From the NCBI GenBank assembly GCA_000493965.1, contig AWNV01000050.1, positions 1 through 21,838 of the forward strand: 21,838 bases of DNA, written 5' to 3'. Below the pieces are notes generated by a model. The model was not told where the DNA came from. It searched no databases and saw nothing but the letters and a program-made list of their open reading frames with translations. Every line of letters begins with the position of its first letter. Positions within the stretch are counted from its first letter, which is position 1. Made by a program: the position numbers and the translations under genes. Source of the stretch: Candidatus Aminicenans sakinawicola JGI OTU-1 (GTDB taxonomy: Bacteria; Acidobacteriota; Aminicenantia; Aminicenantales; Aminicenantaceae). Positions 14,133 through 21,749 of this stretch are shown here, in pieces.

Positions 14133-14282
14133 GTGCACTTTCCTACCAATGTTGACATCGTCTTTTTCGGTATAATAGGCTTGTTCGGACTGCCAAAAGT
14201 AAAAAGGCATAATAAATCTAATGAAACACAAAAGGTGCGTTTTGAAGCCGGAGAGAAAAAATACCTGGGGGCACATAACTGA
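14133..14282. pseudogene. Probable gene remnant, strand unresolved
   Basis: On the plus strand a GTG-started frame of 49 codons reads NVDIVFFGIIGLFGLPKVKR and more. On the minus strand the same bases read FWQSEQAYYTEKDDVNIGRK then VHF and a stop (about 14135). Those aromatic and acidic repeats ending in Phe resemble the last strand of an outer-membrane barrel such as a TonB receptor. Neither reading has a full gene around it. I favour the minus-strand reading, weakly. Confidence 0.25.
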
Positions 14283-14343
14283 TATTAACTAGAAAATGGA
14301 ACGAACAGGAGACAGATTATAGCCAATTTTACAACCGCTTTTC

Positions 14344-14903
14344 TCACGATGGTGGCCTCCTTTTCGTGATGAAAGCATTTGTCCAATCCGGCTGATTCGG
14401 TCTTTTTTTCTTCTCTCCCATATCCTGCCACTTTTCATCTGTCAAGCGATCATCCATCGGATGCTTGAACTCATAATAGGAAAACACTCCTCCCTGACAC
14501 AGTCTATAACCTTTCGTGTCCCTGATGATTACATAAATATTAAAAGGAGAACCGACTCCTTCCTCCAGAACCTTCTTTGTGTTTAAGTCTGTGTGAACAT
14601 CTGCTGCGATATCCATCCTCTTATCTGTTCCGGATGTTATTTTTGTCATAATACTATTCGGAAACTGTTTTGATGAAGCAAGAATACTCCCAATATTCCA
14701 AATTAAATCATATTCTTCTCTGCTCAATTCCATTCCTTTAAGTTCTTTTTCAGAAATAATCGTTAGCTTTCCCAAAGTCTCTTCGAACTTGCTTATTTTC
14801 TCCGATATTCTTTCGATGGAGATCCCTAAATTTGAGAGATTATTCCTCATATCCTCCATCATTTCTTTAATTCTTCCATAAACCTCAGGATAAGGTTCGA
14901 CAT
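14344..14903 (-). pseudogene. DUF3160 protein, only the C-terminal part left
   Basis: From 14903 leftward the frame reads YVEPYPEVYGRIKEMMEDM, then EKELKGMELSREEYDLIWNI, SGTDKRMDIAADVHTDLNTK, VLEEGVGSPFNIYVIIRDTK, GVFSYYEFKHPMDDRLTDEK and WQDMG. This is the C-terminal third of DUF3160 proteins, large exported proteins (typically 700-800 residues) of unknown function found in several environmental phyla. The frame stays open for a further 26 codons to an ATG at 14985, but those codons are the antisense of a transporter gene fragment and have no meaning for this protein. The upstream two thirds of the gene are lost at exactly the border of the 80-bp repeat. Confidence 0.85.
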
Positions 14904-14983
14904 ACCCCAAGCGCTGAGCCAGACAAGATATTTCTGGATGATATTTGCGATTTTGGGGATCGTCTGCCTGATCGGCATGCTGC
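14904..14983 (+). repeat. 80-bp perfect copy of an internal transporter-gene segment
   Basis: All 80 bases are identical to 18474-18553 in direct orientation. In the source gene they encode SPQALSQTRYFWMIFAILGI then VCLIGML, part of a late membrane helix of the POT/MFS transporter. Here they sit between a truncated DUF3160 gene (left, minus strand) and a truncated soluble-domain gene (right, plus strand) with no unassigned bases at either border. Confidence 0.95.
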
Positions 14984-15384
14984 ACTCCGATGAGATTAAG
15001 TCCCGGCTTTCAGCCGTTCCTGCGGTCAAAATCGAGGTAAATGCAGTCCTTGAAGGCGATGTCATTAAAGTGAAATATTCAGCGGATAAACTGCTGGATG
15101 GTGCCGATTACAATATTGCCCTTGTCCAGAAGGAAGAGGTGTACCACGGAAGCAATGGAATTGTCTATCACAAGATGGTCGTAAGAGAAATCGTCACAGC
15201 CGAAGCCGCCAAGACCGGTCATATCGACATTAACCCGATAGAAACGGAAAAAGCCCAGAACTTCCAATTCCAGGAAAAGCATTTCAAAATCGACCGCACA
15301 AAACTTCAGGTGGTCTTTTTTATCCAGGATAAAAATACTAAGGAAGTCTACAACGCCACTGTCAGCGATGTGGCGTTTAAATAG
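14984..15384 (+). pseudogene. C-terminal fragment of a thioredoxin-like/DUF1223-type secreted protein, fused to a transporter scrap
   Basis: The frame from 14984 reads HSDEIKSRLSAVPAVKIEVN, LLDGADYNIALVQKEEVYHG, SNGIVYHKMVVREIVTA and IDRTKLQVVFFIQDKNTKEV, ending SDVAFK. This alternating strand pattern with the YxGxNGxxxHxMVVR-type block matches the beta domain found after the thioredoxin fold in DUF1223/Omp28-like exported proteins, so about the last 130 residues remain. The 80-bp repeat before it is in frame and contributes an ATG (14938) and 15 hydrophobic residues, so the chimera is openly readable as a membrane-anchored 148-residue protein. No ribosome-binding site is seen before that ATG. 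Family assignment is moderate. Confidence 0.6.
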
Positions 15385-15651
15385 GGGTTGGTGTGGAAAT
15401 CGGGGTCGGGCCATACTAACTGACTCACAGTAAAGTAATTAACCTACAATTTTGCCAAAAATAAAGCCTTAAACCAGACTTTTTGGGGGCAAAATTGCTA
15501 TTCTAAGCAAAAATAGTACCAGGCACCAAGAATTCGACTCGTAAATAATCCAGGTCAAGTAATGTGTCCCCAGAATTCCAGAATTTTATTGCTTTACGGA
15601 CGTTCTTTAACCCGCTAAAATAGATGTTTCAATTAAAAACAGGATCTTGCC
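15385..15651. other. Non-coding stretch with an imperfect 15-bp inverted repeat
   Basis: CAATTTTGCC (15447-15456) pairs perfectly with GGCAAAATTG (15488-15497). Adjoining A5 and T5 extend the stem around a 3-nt bulge, with a loop of about 20 nt. Downstream, GTACCAGGCACC and ATGTGTCCCC are short motifs often seen at ends of REP-associated transposon relics; I could not find transposase remains here. ACAGGA precedes the ATG of the M28-type gene by 7 nt. Confidence 0.4.
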
Positions 15652-17184
15652 ATGCGAAATCAAAATATAATGGTTTTTCTCTCTGTTACATCTCTTCTCC
15701 TGGCTTCTTCTTGCGCAGTAGTATTAAATGAAGAGACTAAAATATCCGAACAACAAAAGGCCCAGATTAACCAAATCACAGACTCGATTAAAGATGAAAC
15801 TTTGCTGGGGTATGTAAAAAAACTCTCCTCTGATAATTACGCAGGACGTCTTACAGGGCTACCAGAATATAAAACTTGTGCCAAGTGGTTAGCATCTCAC
15901 TTCAAAAAAATTGGAATTTCACCTGCTGCACACAACAATTCATATCTTCAATCGTATCCTAATCCTTATACTATTGTGTTTGTGGGTGGAGAACTTTCCT
16001 ATAACTACAAGTCAAAAGGCCGTTCAAAGAAAAGAAAATACATCTATGAGAAAGAATATTACCCAGGTTCCCAATCCGCAAATGGCGACTTAACTGCAGA
16101 GGTCGTTTACGTTGGATACGGGATCACCGCACCTGAAATGAACTATGACGACTATGCCACCGTGAACGTCAAGAGGAAAATCGTGCTGGTCGAACCCGGC
16201 GTGCCAGTCGATCCTAAAGAGAATCCGGAGGCCTATAAAGAATGGCAGGCCTATTCTTCTTTTCGCTACAAGGTCAAAATGGCAGTAGCACATGGTGCTA
16301 AAGGCATGTTCTGTAATGAATTGAGGGTCAACCCAAACATCGATTATATCGAAAATTTTATGGTTGCCCAGGTAGGAGACACCGTTGTTAAAGACATCTT
16401 TGCAAGAACCGGAAAAACGCACAAAGACACCAAAGAAAAAATTAAAAACACACTAAAACCCCAATCATTTAGAACCCGCAAGGTCTTTACCATAGAAAAT
16501 TTTACCAGACATTTTTCCAAAGCTACCGGATACAATGTGATCGGCCAGATCGAAGGAACAGATCCCCTGCTCAAAAACGAGGTTATTATACTTGGCGCTC
16601 ACCTTGACAATGTCGGCTTCTGCTACGAAACTATGCCGGGAGCCAACAACAACGCCTCTGGTGTGGCGGTCACGATGGGGGTGGCAGAAGCTCTGTCCAA
16701 AAGTCCTATAAAACCCAAGCGTTCAGTGCTGTTTATCGGCCTCGGATCGTCAGAACAGGGATTCAAAGGCGCACAGACCTATCTCGATAAGCCGACCTTT
16801 CCTAAGAAAAAGACCGTGGTTTTCCTCAACCTGGATATGGTAGGATGCGGCGATAAACTTCAAGCTCTTGCAGCATTGAATTATCCGTCACTCTGGGAAT
16901 TTATCCTCAAGGCAAATAACAAATCCGTAAGACGGCCTATAGAGCCTCTTCCCTATTCGAACCTCGGTATACCACAGCTTGATGCAACACTATTCATAAA
17001 CAAGCACATACCCAGCATATCCTTCAGTGCATACGGCACTCCCACTTACCCTCGCACGACAAAGGATACAATCAAAACAATAACTCCCGGTATCATGGAA
17101 GACCTGGCAAAAATTCTGTACCAGGCTGTCCTCAACATAGCCAACACAAGCCAGAATTTCTTCGATCAAAAAAAGGGGAAATAA
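15652..17184 (+). CDS. M28-fold peptidase-like lipoprotein lacking several catalytic residues
   Basis: A 510-residue protein. The signal peptide ends in LLASSC (Cys 21, probable lipidation). A PA-like inserted domain occupies about 140-270, followed by an M28 zinc-aminopeptidase fold (about 290-500). Comparison with Vibrio AAP and typical bacterial M28 motifs by eye gives: GAHLDNVG keeps the His-x-Asp (H317, D319), SEQG keeps one Glu (E368), and LNLDMVG keeps Asp (D395). However, GANNNASG (330-337) replaces the bridging-metal Asp of GADDNASG with Asn 333. Ser 367 replaces the general-base Glu of the GEE motif. The final metal-ligand His before TxDT is Pro/Arg (YPRTTKDT, 466-473). The SDHAPF-like motif is QLDATLF. 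The reading frame is nonetheless intact and the fold motifs remain, so a non-catalytic or altered function is likely. The POT transporter gene follows after 84 nt. Confidence 0.85.
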   Translation: MRNQNIMVFLSVTSLLLASSCAVVLNEETKISEQQKAQINQITDSIKDETLLGYVKKLSSDNYAGRLTGLPEYKTCAKWLASHFKKIGISPAAHNNSYLQSYPNPYTIVFVGGELSYNYKSKGRSKKRKYIYEKEYYPGSQSANGDLTAEVVYVGYGITAPEMNYDDYATVNVKRKIVLVEPGVPVDPKENPEAYKEWQAYSSFRYKVKMAVAHGAKGMFCNELRVNPNIDYIENFMVAQVGDTVVKDIFARTGKTHKDTKEKIKNTLKPQSFRTRKVFTIENFTRHFSKATGYNVIGQIEGTDPLLKNEVIILGAHLDNVGFCYETMPGANNNASGVAVTMGVAEALSKSPIKPKRSVLFIGLGSSEQGFKGAQTYLDKPTFPKKKTVVFLNLDMVGCGDKLQALAALNYPSLWEFILKANNKSVRRPIEPLPYSNLGIPQLDATLFINKHIPSISFSAYGTPTYPRTTKDTIKTITPGIMEDLAKILYQAVLNIANTSQNFFDQKKGK

Positions 17185-17268
17185 ACAAAAACATTAAAGT
17201 TGCATTGTTGCAGCTGCCGTGGTAATTTGGCGCAGAGAATCAGTCAATTCGGATGGAGGAATTTCAGC

Positions 17269-18774
17269 ATGAGCAAAGATAAAAAGAAAGGCAGTGCTAT
17301 AAGATCTTTTCCCCCTACATTCTGGATAGCAAACCTGATGGAGCTTTTCGAACGGGGAGCATATTACGGGATGAACTCCGTCCTGGCTATTTATCTGGTT
17401 AAAGAGTTAAAATTCACTGAGGAATCGGTCGGATTTCTCCAGGGTTTTGTTTATGCCCTGACCTATATCATGCCAATTGTCGGCGGCGCCCTGGCAGAGA
17501 GACTTGGGTATCGCAAGATGCTGATGGTTGCGTTCTCCCTGCTGTCCATAGGTTATTTTGCTACCGGAAACTTCACCTCATACGGTCTGATCTTTCTCTT
17601 TCTGCTGGTTATGGCCACAGGCAGTGGCCTATTCAAGCCCATCATCACCGGTACAGTTGCCAGAACGACGACTAAGGAAAACAGCGGGTTCGGGTTCGGA
17701 GTCTATTACTGGAGCATTAACCTTGGTGCCTTCTTAGCACCTTTCTTTGTCAGCTGGATCAAAGGATTTAACTGGAAATACGTCTTTTTCTCTTCCGCTG
17801 TGTGGTGTTTCCTCATGCTGTTTCCGGCAGCTTTTCTTTATAAAGACCCGGATAAACCCAAGAGCAAAAAGTCTGCACGCCAGGTGACCAGAGAGGCACT
17901 CCTGGTGCTCAGTGATTCACGCTTCATGCTAATGATCTTGGTTTATTCCTGTTTCTGGATCTTGTATTTCCAGATGTTCGGCTCTATCCTCTGGTACTTG
18001 CGCGATTTTATCAACCGAACTCCGGTAACAGAATTCATGTCAAAGATCCCTCTGCTTAAGATATTTGAATTCGATGCGGAATTCGTTACCATCATCAATG
18101 CCGGGACCATAATTCTGCTGGTTCTGATCGTCAGCCGGGTCTGTAAAAACCTGAAACCACTACCGGTAATGGCAGCTGGTATCATTATCGGATCCACTGG
18201 TTTTGTCATCCTGGCATTTTCCCATGGCGCCTGGCTGTTCATCCTGGGAATAGCTGTGTTTTCCATAGGTGAGATGACAGCTCATCCTAAGTATTACAGC
18301 TATGTCGGCCTAGTTGCACCTAAGGATAATGTGGCGGTTTATATGGGCTATGCTTTCCTTTACGGAGTTATAGGCAGCCTTTTCGGCAGCAATTTCGGGG
18401 CAATCATGTATGAAAAAATCCTCAAACCAGTGGCCCCTAACCCTGACGCTCTGGCGGCCGGAGCAGTACTTTCACCCCAAGCGCTGAGCCAGACAAGATA
18501 TTTCTGGATGATATTTGCGATTTTGGGGATCGTCTGCCTGATCGGCATGCTGCTTTACAACCGGTTCTTTTCCCAGGATACGCCTGAAACGAACCTCCAT
18601 GCCCGGATCGTTATGCTGGTTGTCTATCTTGTTCTGGTAGGAGCAGGAGGCTATTTCCTCATTGAATCGCTGTTTCTTGCCCCCCAGATCCAGTGGAAGA
18701 CCCTAGTGCAAGCACTGATCATGCTTCTCATAGGAGGCGGAGGTCTTGTTATCAGCCGAAGTAAGAAGCAATAA
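17269..18774 (+). CDS. POT (PTR2) family proton-dependent peptide transporter
   Basis: A 501-residue inner-membrane protein. The frame is open from 17200, but ATG 17269 is preferred because GGAGGA lies 8 nt upstream. The POT signature ELFERGAYYG (residues 25-34; ExxERxxYY) is in helix 1, followed by an MFS-type loop, GGALAERLGYRKMLM, and FKPIITGTVAR. About 12-14 membrane helices follow, ending VQALIMLLIGGGGLVISRSK. The family imports di- and tripeptides with protons. It probably forms an operon with the preceding M28-fold lipoprotein, in line with external peptide use. Two relics of the same gene lie nearby: an 80-bp perfect internal copy (14904-14983) and a start/C-terminus fusion (13963-14034, minus strand). 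Confidence 0.9.
   Translation: MSKDKKKGSAIRSFPPTFWIANLMELFERGAYYGMNSVLAIYLVKELKFTEESVGFLQGFVYALTYIMPIVGGALAERLGYRKMLMVAFSLLSIGYFATGNFTSYGLIFLFLLVMATGSGLFKPIITGTVARTTTKENSGFGFGVYYWSINLGAFLAPFFVSWIKGFNWKYVFFSSAVWCFLMLFPAAFLYKDPDKPKSKKSARQVTREALLVLSDSRFMLMILVYSCFWILYFQMFGSILWYLRDFINRTPVTEFMSKIPLLKIFEFDAEFVTIINAGTIILLVLIVSRVCKNLKPLPVMAAGIIIGSTGFVILAFSHGAWLFILGIAVFSIGEMTAHPKYYSYVGLVAPKDNVAVYMGYAFLYGVIGSLFGSNFGAIMYEKILKPVAPNPDALAAGAVLSPQALSQTRYFWMIFAILGIVCLIGMLLYNRFFSQDTPETNLHARIVMLVVYLVLVGAGGYFLIESLFLAPQIQWKTLVQALIMLLIGGGGLVISRSKKQ
18474..18553 (+). repeat. Source copy of the 80-bp perfect repeat (inside the POT gene)
   Basis: This is identical base for base to 14904-14983 and lies in frame inside the intact transporter gene, so it is the likely donor. 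The flanks differ immediately on both sides (ttc versus cat before it, ttt versus act after it). Confidence 0.95.
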
Positions 18775-18780
18775 ATTCAC

Positions 18781-19177
18781 TGACTGAAGGATCAGCCACA
18801 GGGATTTTGCTAAGGTACAATTTTGGCATCCCCTATCTCCTGGGGGTGGTGATCATCCTCGCCGCAATCGGCTTTCTTGCATTCAAGGGGAGCGGGATGA
18901 TCGGAAAATTTCTCTCCAGTGTATCCATGCTGTCAATGAGAGAATGCAGTCAGCCTTTCAGGCAAAAGGCAAGGAATTCCCCAGATGAACAAGACCTGTT
19001 GTCGCTATAAGCCTCTTACTTATCGGGCTAAGTCTTTCAACATTCGGACTCATAAACCTTATTGCTCGAGGATACGGGACCATAAGTTATGGTGTTTTTC
19101 TTGTTTATGTGTTTCTTATGCTGACTATCGGCATTTACAAAATATTTTTCTCAAGGGGCACTGAACATGAAAAATAG
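18781..19177 (+). pseudogene. YkvI-type membrane protein, internally deleted and interrupted
   Basis: The first part, TEGSATGILLRYNFGIPYLL then GVVIILAAIGFLAF (frame of 18807), resembles a middle helix region of YkvI-type membrane proteins of the amino-acid-transporter superfamily. After SMLS-like sequence, another frame gives RMQSAFQAKGKEFPR, a TGA (probably former Trp), then TRPVVAISLLLIGLSLSTFG, LINLIARGYGTISYGVFLVY and VFLMLTIGIYKIFFS, ending TEHEK and TAG. This is the family's C-terminal helices, with the characteristic LTIGIYKI. Full-length relatives have about 350 residues; the N-terminus and the middle are gone. It sits just downstream of the POT gene and converges with the amino-acid enzyme pair. 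Confidence 0.7.
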
Positions 19178-19222
19178 GCTGTTTTGAAACCGCTTCACCC
19201 TACAAACACAATGGCCTCTGTG

Positions 19223-20227
19223 CTAAGAAACACATGAAGGAGCAGGCAGGTCTTTCATGAGTTTGATTCCAGGTGCAGCTTGAACAGCTCTGAGGACTGT
19301 GTTTATTGTCACAGCCACTGTTCCCAAATCTCCGTGGACTCCACCGATTACCCGTTCGTGAATCCTGGGAAGACCTTCGATAATCACTTCATCATACTCC
19401 TCTTCCACACCGACAAAAGCAAAGAATTCGAGAGTAATGATCTTCTTCCCTCCCATTTCCCCATAGGCAATGCTTTTTAGACCAATAACATTTCCAGGTT
19501 CGACCAGTCCTAATCCCGTCTCAATCGGATTTTCCGTTATGACTGCTTCAGGAGGAAGTTCGACAGTTTTATCCAGCTCCCAACCAAGCCCAGCAGCAAT
19601 CATGTTGATCGATTCCAACAATCCTACATGACCAGTGATAACCTTATCATTGATTTTTTGTAGGAATTCACCAGGCGTCATGCCTGTACCAACCTTTTTC
19701 TGAAACGGAATCCGGCGCCTACCTGAGTTCATCACGCGTGTAACTTTAATCGAATCCACTCTTAGACAGGGAGATGTTAGTGTAAGTGGTAAAGAATCCA
19801 TTAAATAACCAGGATTGATGCCAGTTCCCACAACGGTAACTCCAGCTTCCTTCGCCATTTTATCGATTTTATCAGCCAGTTCAGGACTTCGTTTCCATGG
19901 ATAGGAAAGCTCTTCACAGGTTGATACGACATTTAACCCGGCATTTATACATTGGGCTATTTGAGGTTCAACACTTTTGAGATGGGAGGTGGTAGTCAGG
20001 ATTACGGCATCTGCGTTAACTCTGGAGAAGAGGACGTCTGCGTCTTCCTCAATTGTCACTCCGATCAGAATGGGGTGGTCAAGAATCTCTCCCAAATCCT
20101 TCCCTACAATTTCAGGATTAATATCAACAGCACCGACAACCGTAATACTCGCCTTATCCAACAAGGCTTCGACAACCTTACGGCCCATCACACCGCAACC
20201 ATAGATGACAACTTTTATTTTAGCCAT
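19223..20227 (-). CDS. 2,4-diaminopentanoate dehydrogenase-like NAD(P)-dependent oxidoreductase
   Basis: A 334-residue cytoplasmic protein. The N-terminal Rossmann fold carries GCGVMG (residues 10-15) and an acidic end of strand 2 (VGAVDINPEIVGKDLGEIL). TTTSHLKSVEPQIAQCINAG and LNVVSTCEELSYPW follow, then the dimerisation/catalytic half with GTGINPGYLMDSLPLTL and FQKKVGTGMTPGEF. This matches the dihydrodipicolinate-reductase-like group that includes 2,4-diaminopentanoate dehydrogenase (Ord), which oxidatively deaminates 2,4-diaminopentanoate in ornithine fermentation. The other ornithine-pathway genes (aminomutase OraS/E, AKP thiolase) are not present here, so the substrate is open. AGAGAGG before the ATG is a good ribosome-binding site. 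It follows the PLP enzyme gene by 133 nt on the same strand and probably works with it. Confidence 0.75.
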   Translation of the reverse strand: MAKIKVVIYGCGVMGRKVVEALLDKASITVVGAVDINPEIVGKDLGEILDHPILIGVTIEEDADVLFSRVNADAVILTTTSHLKSVEPQIAQCINAGLNVVSTCEELSYPWKRSPELADKIDKMAKEAGVTVVGTGINPGYLMDSLPLTLTSPCLRVDSIKVTRVMNSGRRRIPFQKKVGTGMTPGEFLQKINDKVITGHVGLLESINMIAAGLGWELDKTVELPPEAVITENPIETGLGLVEPGNVIGLKSIAYGEMGGKKIITLEFFAFVGVEEEYDEVIIEGLPRIHERVIGGVHGDLGTVAVTINTVLRAVQAAPGIKLMKDLPAPSCVS

Positions 20228-20345
20228 TATTCCTCTCTCTTTTTTTCAGCCATTATGAATGATTAAAGTTTAAATATATCCAAGTAGAAGATTATTTCAA
20301 GAAAAATCTATGGAGGAAATGTGCCTCATATTTTAATATGTTGAC

Positions 20346-20361
20346 AGCATTGAAAAATGCT
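20346..20361 (-). terminator. Weak hairpin after the PLP enzyme gene
   Basis: AGCATT (20346-20351) and AATGCT (20356-20361) form a 6-bp stem with a 4-nt loop directly after the stop codon on the minus strand. No proper U-run follows, so it would be at best a leaky terminator or a 3'-end stabiliser. Confidence 0.25.
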
Positions 20362-21749
20362 TATCTGAATTTCTGCCATTTCTTAGCGATTCTTTCCACT
20401 GCGTCGAGAGATTCCTGAATTTCCTCATCACTATGGGCCAAAGAAATAGCTCCATAGCCATCTATAACATGGAAGCCTTCCTCGAGCATGGCCAGCTTGA
20501 ATATCTTTACTCGCATCTCAATATCAGATTCTTCTGGATTCAAAGCAACCTCTGGAGAATAAACAGCGTCAATGCCTGGATTGAGAAAATGTACGCCTAC
20601 TACCGAGCTGTTTTTTGCAATTGAGCCTCCATTTCCTGAGCATCGGACATGAAATCCGTAGGAGTTAAATATATCTTCAATGCCTTTCCTCACTTTTTCG
20701 CCAAGCTGTCCAATCCTGGGATATATTTCATTCTCATGTTCGGATAGATATTTAATAAAGGTTATTCCAGCCAGCATCGAAGAAGGATGAGCAGAAAAAG
20801 TGCCTCCTTCAAATTTGACTCTCCTGCTCTCTTCTGCATCCGGACTACACAATGCCATCAATTCTTCTTTTCCAGCAACAGCACTGAGAGGCATTCCTCC
20901 TCCAATCGCTTTCCCAAGCAAAGTTAGATCTGGCTTTATGTCATAGAGAGTATGGAGAGCCCCGGCGTGGAAGCGAAATCCAGAAATGATTTCATCGAAT
21001 ATAAGAACGACACCATATTTGTCGCATAATTCTCTCACCTTTGAAAGGTACTCAGGCAGCCCAAAAATTAAACCTCCAGCTCCGATGAAAGGCTCAACTA
21101 TCAGACAGGAGGCTTGTTCTCCGAATTTATTGAATTTCTCCTCCAAGTCAGCAATGTCATTAAACTTGGTCATGATGATGGTTGAATCGATTCCCATGGG
21201 AAGGCCTGCAGACTCTACATGATTCAGCCCCATGTCGTAGATAGATATTCCTTTCAACACGAAAGGCTGGGACCCATGCCATCCCCCTCCTATTTTAAAT
21301 ATAAGATCTCTCTGGGTGTAAGCTTTTGAAAGCATGACGGCATACATCGATGCCAGGGTTCCGCTTGTGGTGAATCGGATATTATCTGTGTTCAGCTTGG
21401 TTAGGATTAATTCAGCCAGTTCCTTCTGAAGACTTCCTGGAAAGCCTGTTTGCAATCCCTGCCCTTTTTGGAAACAGTCCAGCAAAGCGTTAATGACAAC
21501 TGGCGGGTTGTGTCCTAACACATTAGCAAAGTGACCCTGCCAGAAATCGACATAGGTGTTTCCATCAATATCTGTTACCTTGGAGCCAGAACTGCATATA
21601 TCATAAAAAGGAAATGGGGCAAACAGCCGCAGGTTGTGACTGCCTCCCCTAATCTCATATTGAACCGCTTTTTGGAAGAATTCTTCGGATTTTTTATGCG
21701 TCTGGCGGTAATTCTTAATCAGTTTTTCTAGCAAATTCTTTTTATCCAT
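20361..21749 (-). CDS. Class III PLP enzyme, glutamate-1-semialdehyde aminomutase-like
   Basis: A 462-residue cytoplasmic PLP-fold-I enzyme. Seen are the substrate-domain start VTDIDGNTYVDFWQGHFANV, LGHNPPVV, the phosphate-binding region FTTSGTLASMYAVMLSKAYT (residues 126-145), FDEIISGFRF with the PLP ring Asp (D252) and LGKAIGGGMPLSAVAG with the Schiff-base Lys (K280). The FTTSGTLASM and GGSHNLR-type features place it near glutamate-1-semialdehyde 2,1-aminomutases rather than ordinary omega-transaminases. At 462 residues it is longer than HemL (about 430), and no haem-synthesis gene is nearby. Its partner is an Ord-like dehydrogenase, so a dedicated amino-acid route (amino-group shift or transamination, then oxidative deamination) is the better guess. 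AGGA lies 9 nt before the ATG. Confidence 0.8.
   Translation of the reverse strand: MDKKNLLEKLIKNYRQTHKKSEEFFQKAVQYEIRGGSHNLRLFAPFPFYDICSSGSKVTDIDGNTYVDFWQGHFANVLGHNPPVVINALLDCFQKGQGLQTGFPGSLQKELAELILTKLNTDNIRFTTSGTLASMYAVMLSKAYTQRDLIFKIGGGWHGSQPFVLKGISIYDMGLNHVESAGLPMGIDSTIIMTKFNDIADLEEKFNKFGEQASCLIVEPFIGAGGLIFGLPEYLSKVRELCDKYGVVLIFDEIISGFRFHAGALHTLYDIKPDLTLLGKAIGGGMPLSAVAGKEELMALCSPDAEESRRVKFEGGTFSAHPSSMLAGITFIKYLSEHENEIYPRIGQLGEKVRKGIEDIFNSYGFHVRCSGNGGSIAKNSSVVGVHFLNPGIDAVYSPEVALNPEESDIEMRVKIFKLAMLEEGFHVIDGYGAISLAHSDEEIQESLDAVERIAKKWQKFR

Noticed and set aside
14152..14176. TTGACA ... TATAAT promoter on the plus strand
   Set aside because: Both boxes are perfect, but the spacer is only 13 nt, and they lie inside a region that reads as gene remnant on either strand.
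14904..14985. N-terminal 26 residues of the DUF3160 frame as part of that protein
   Set aside because: They are the antisense of the transporter-derived 80-bp repeat, not DUF3160 sequence.
17200..17268. Upstream start for the POT transporter
   Set aside because: There is no ribosome-binding site, and the region matches the untranslated leader of the relic copy; ATG 17269 has GGAGGA and begins a normal POT N-terminus.
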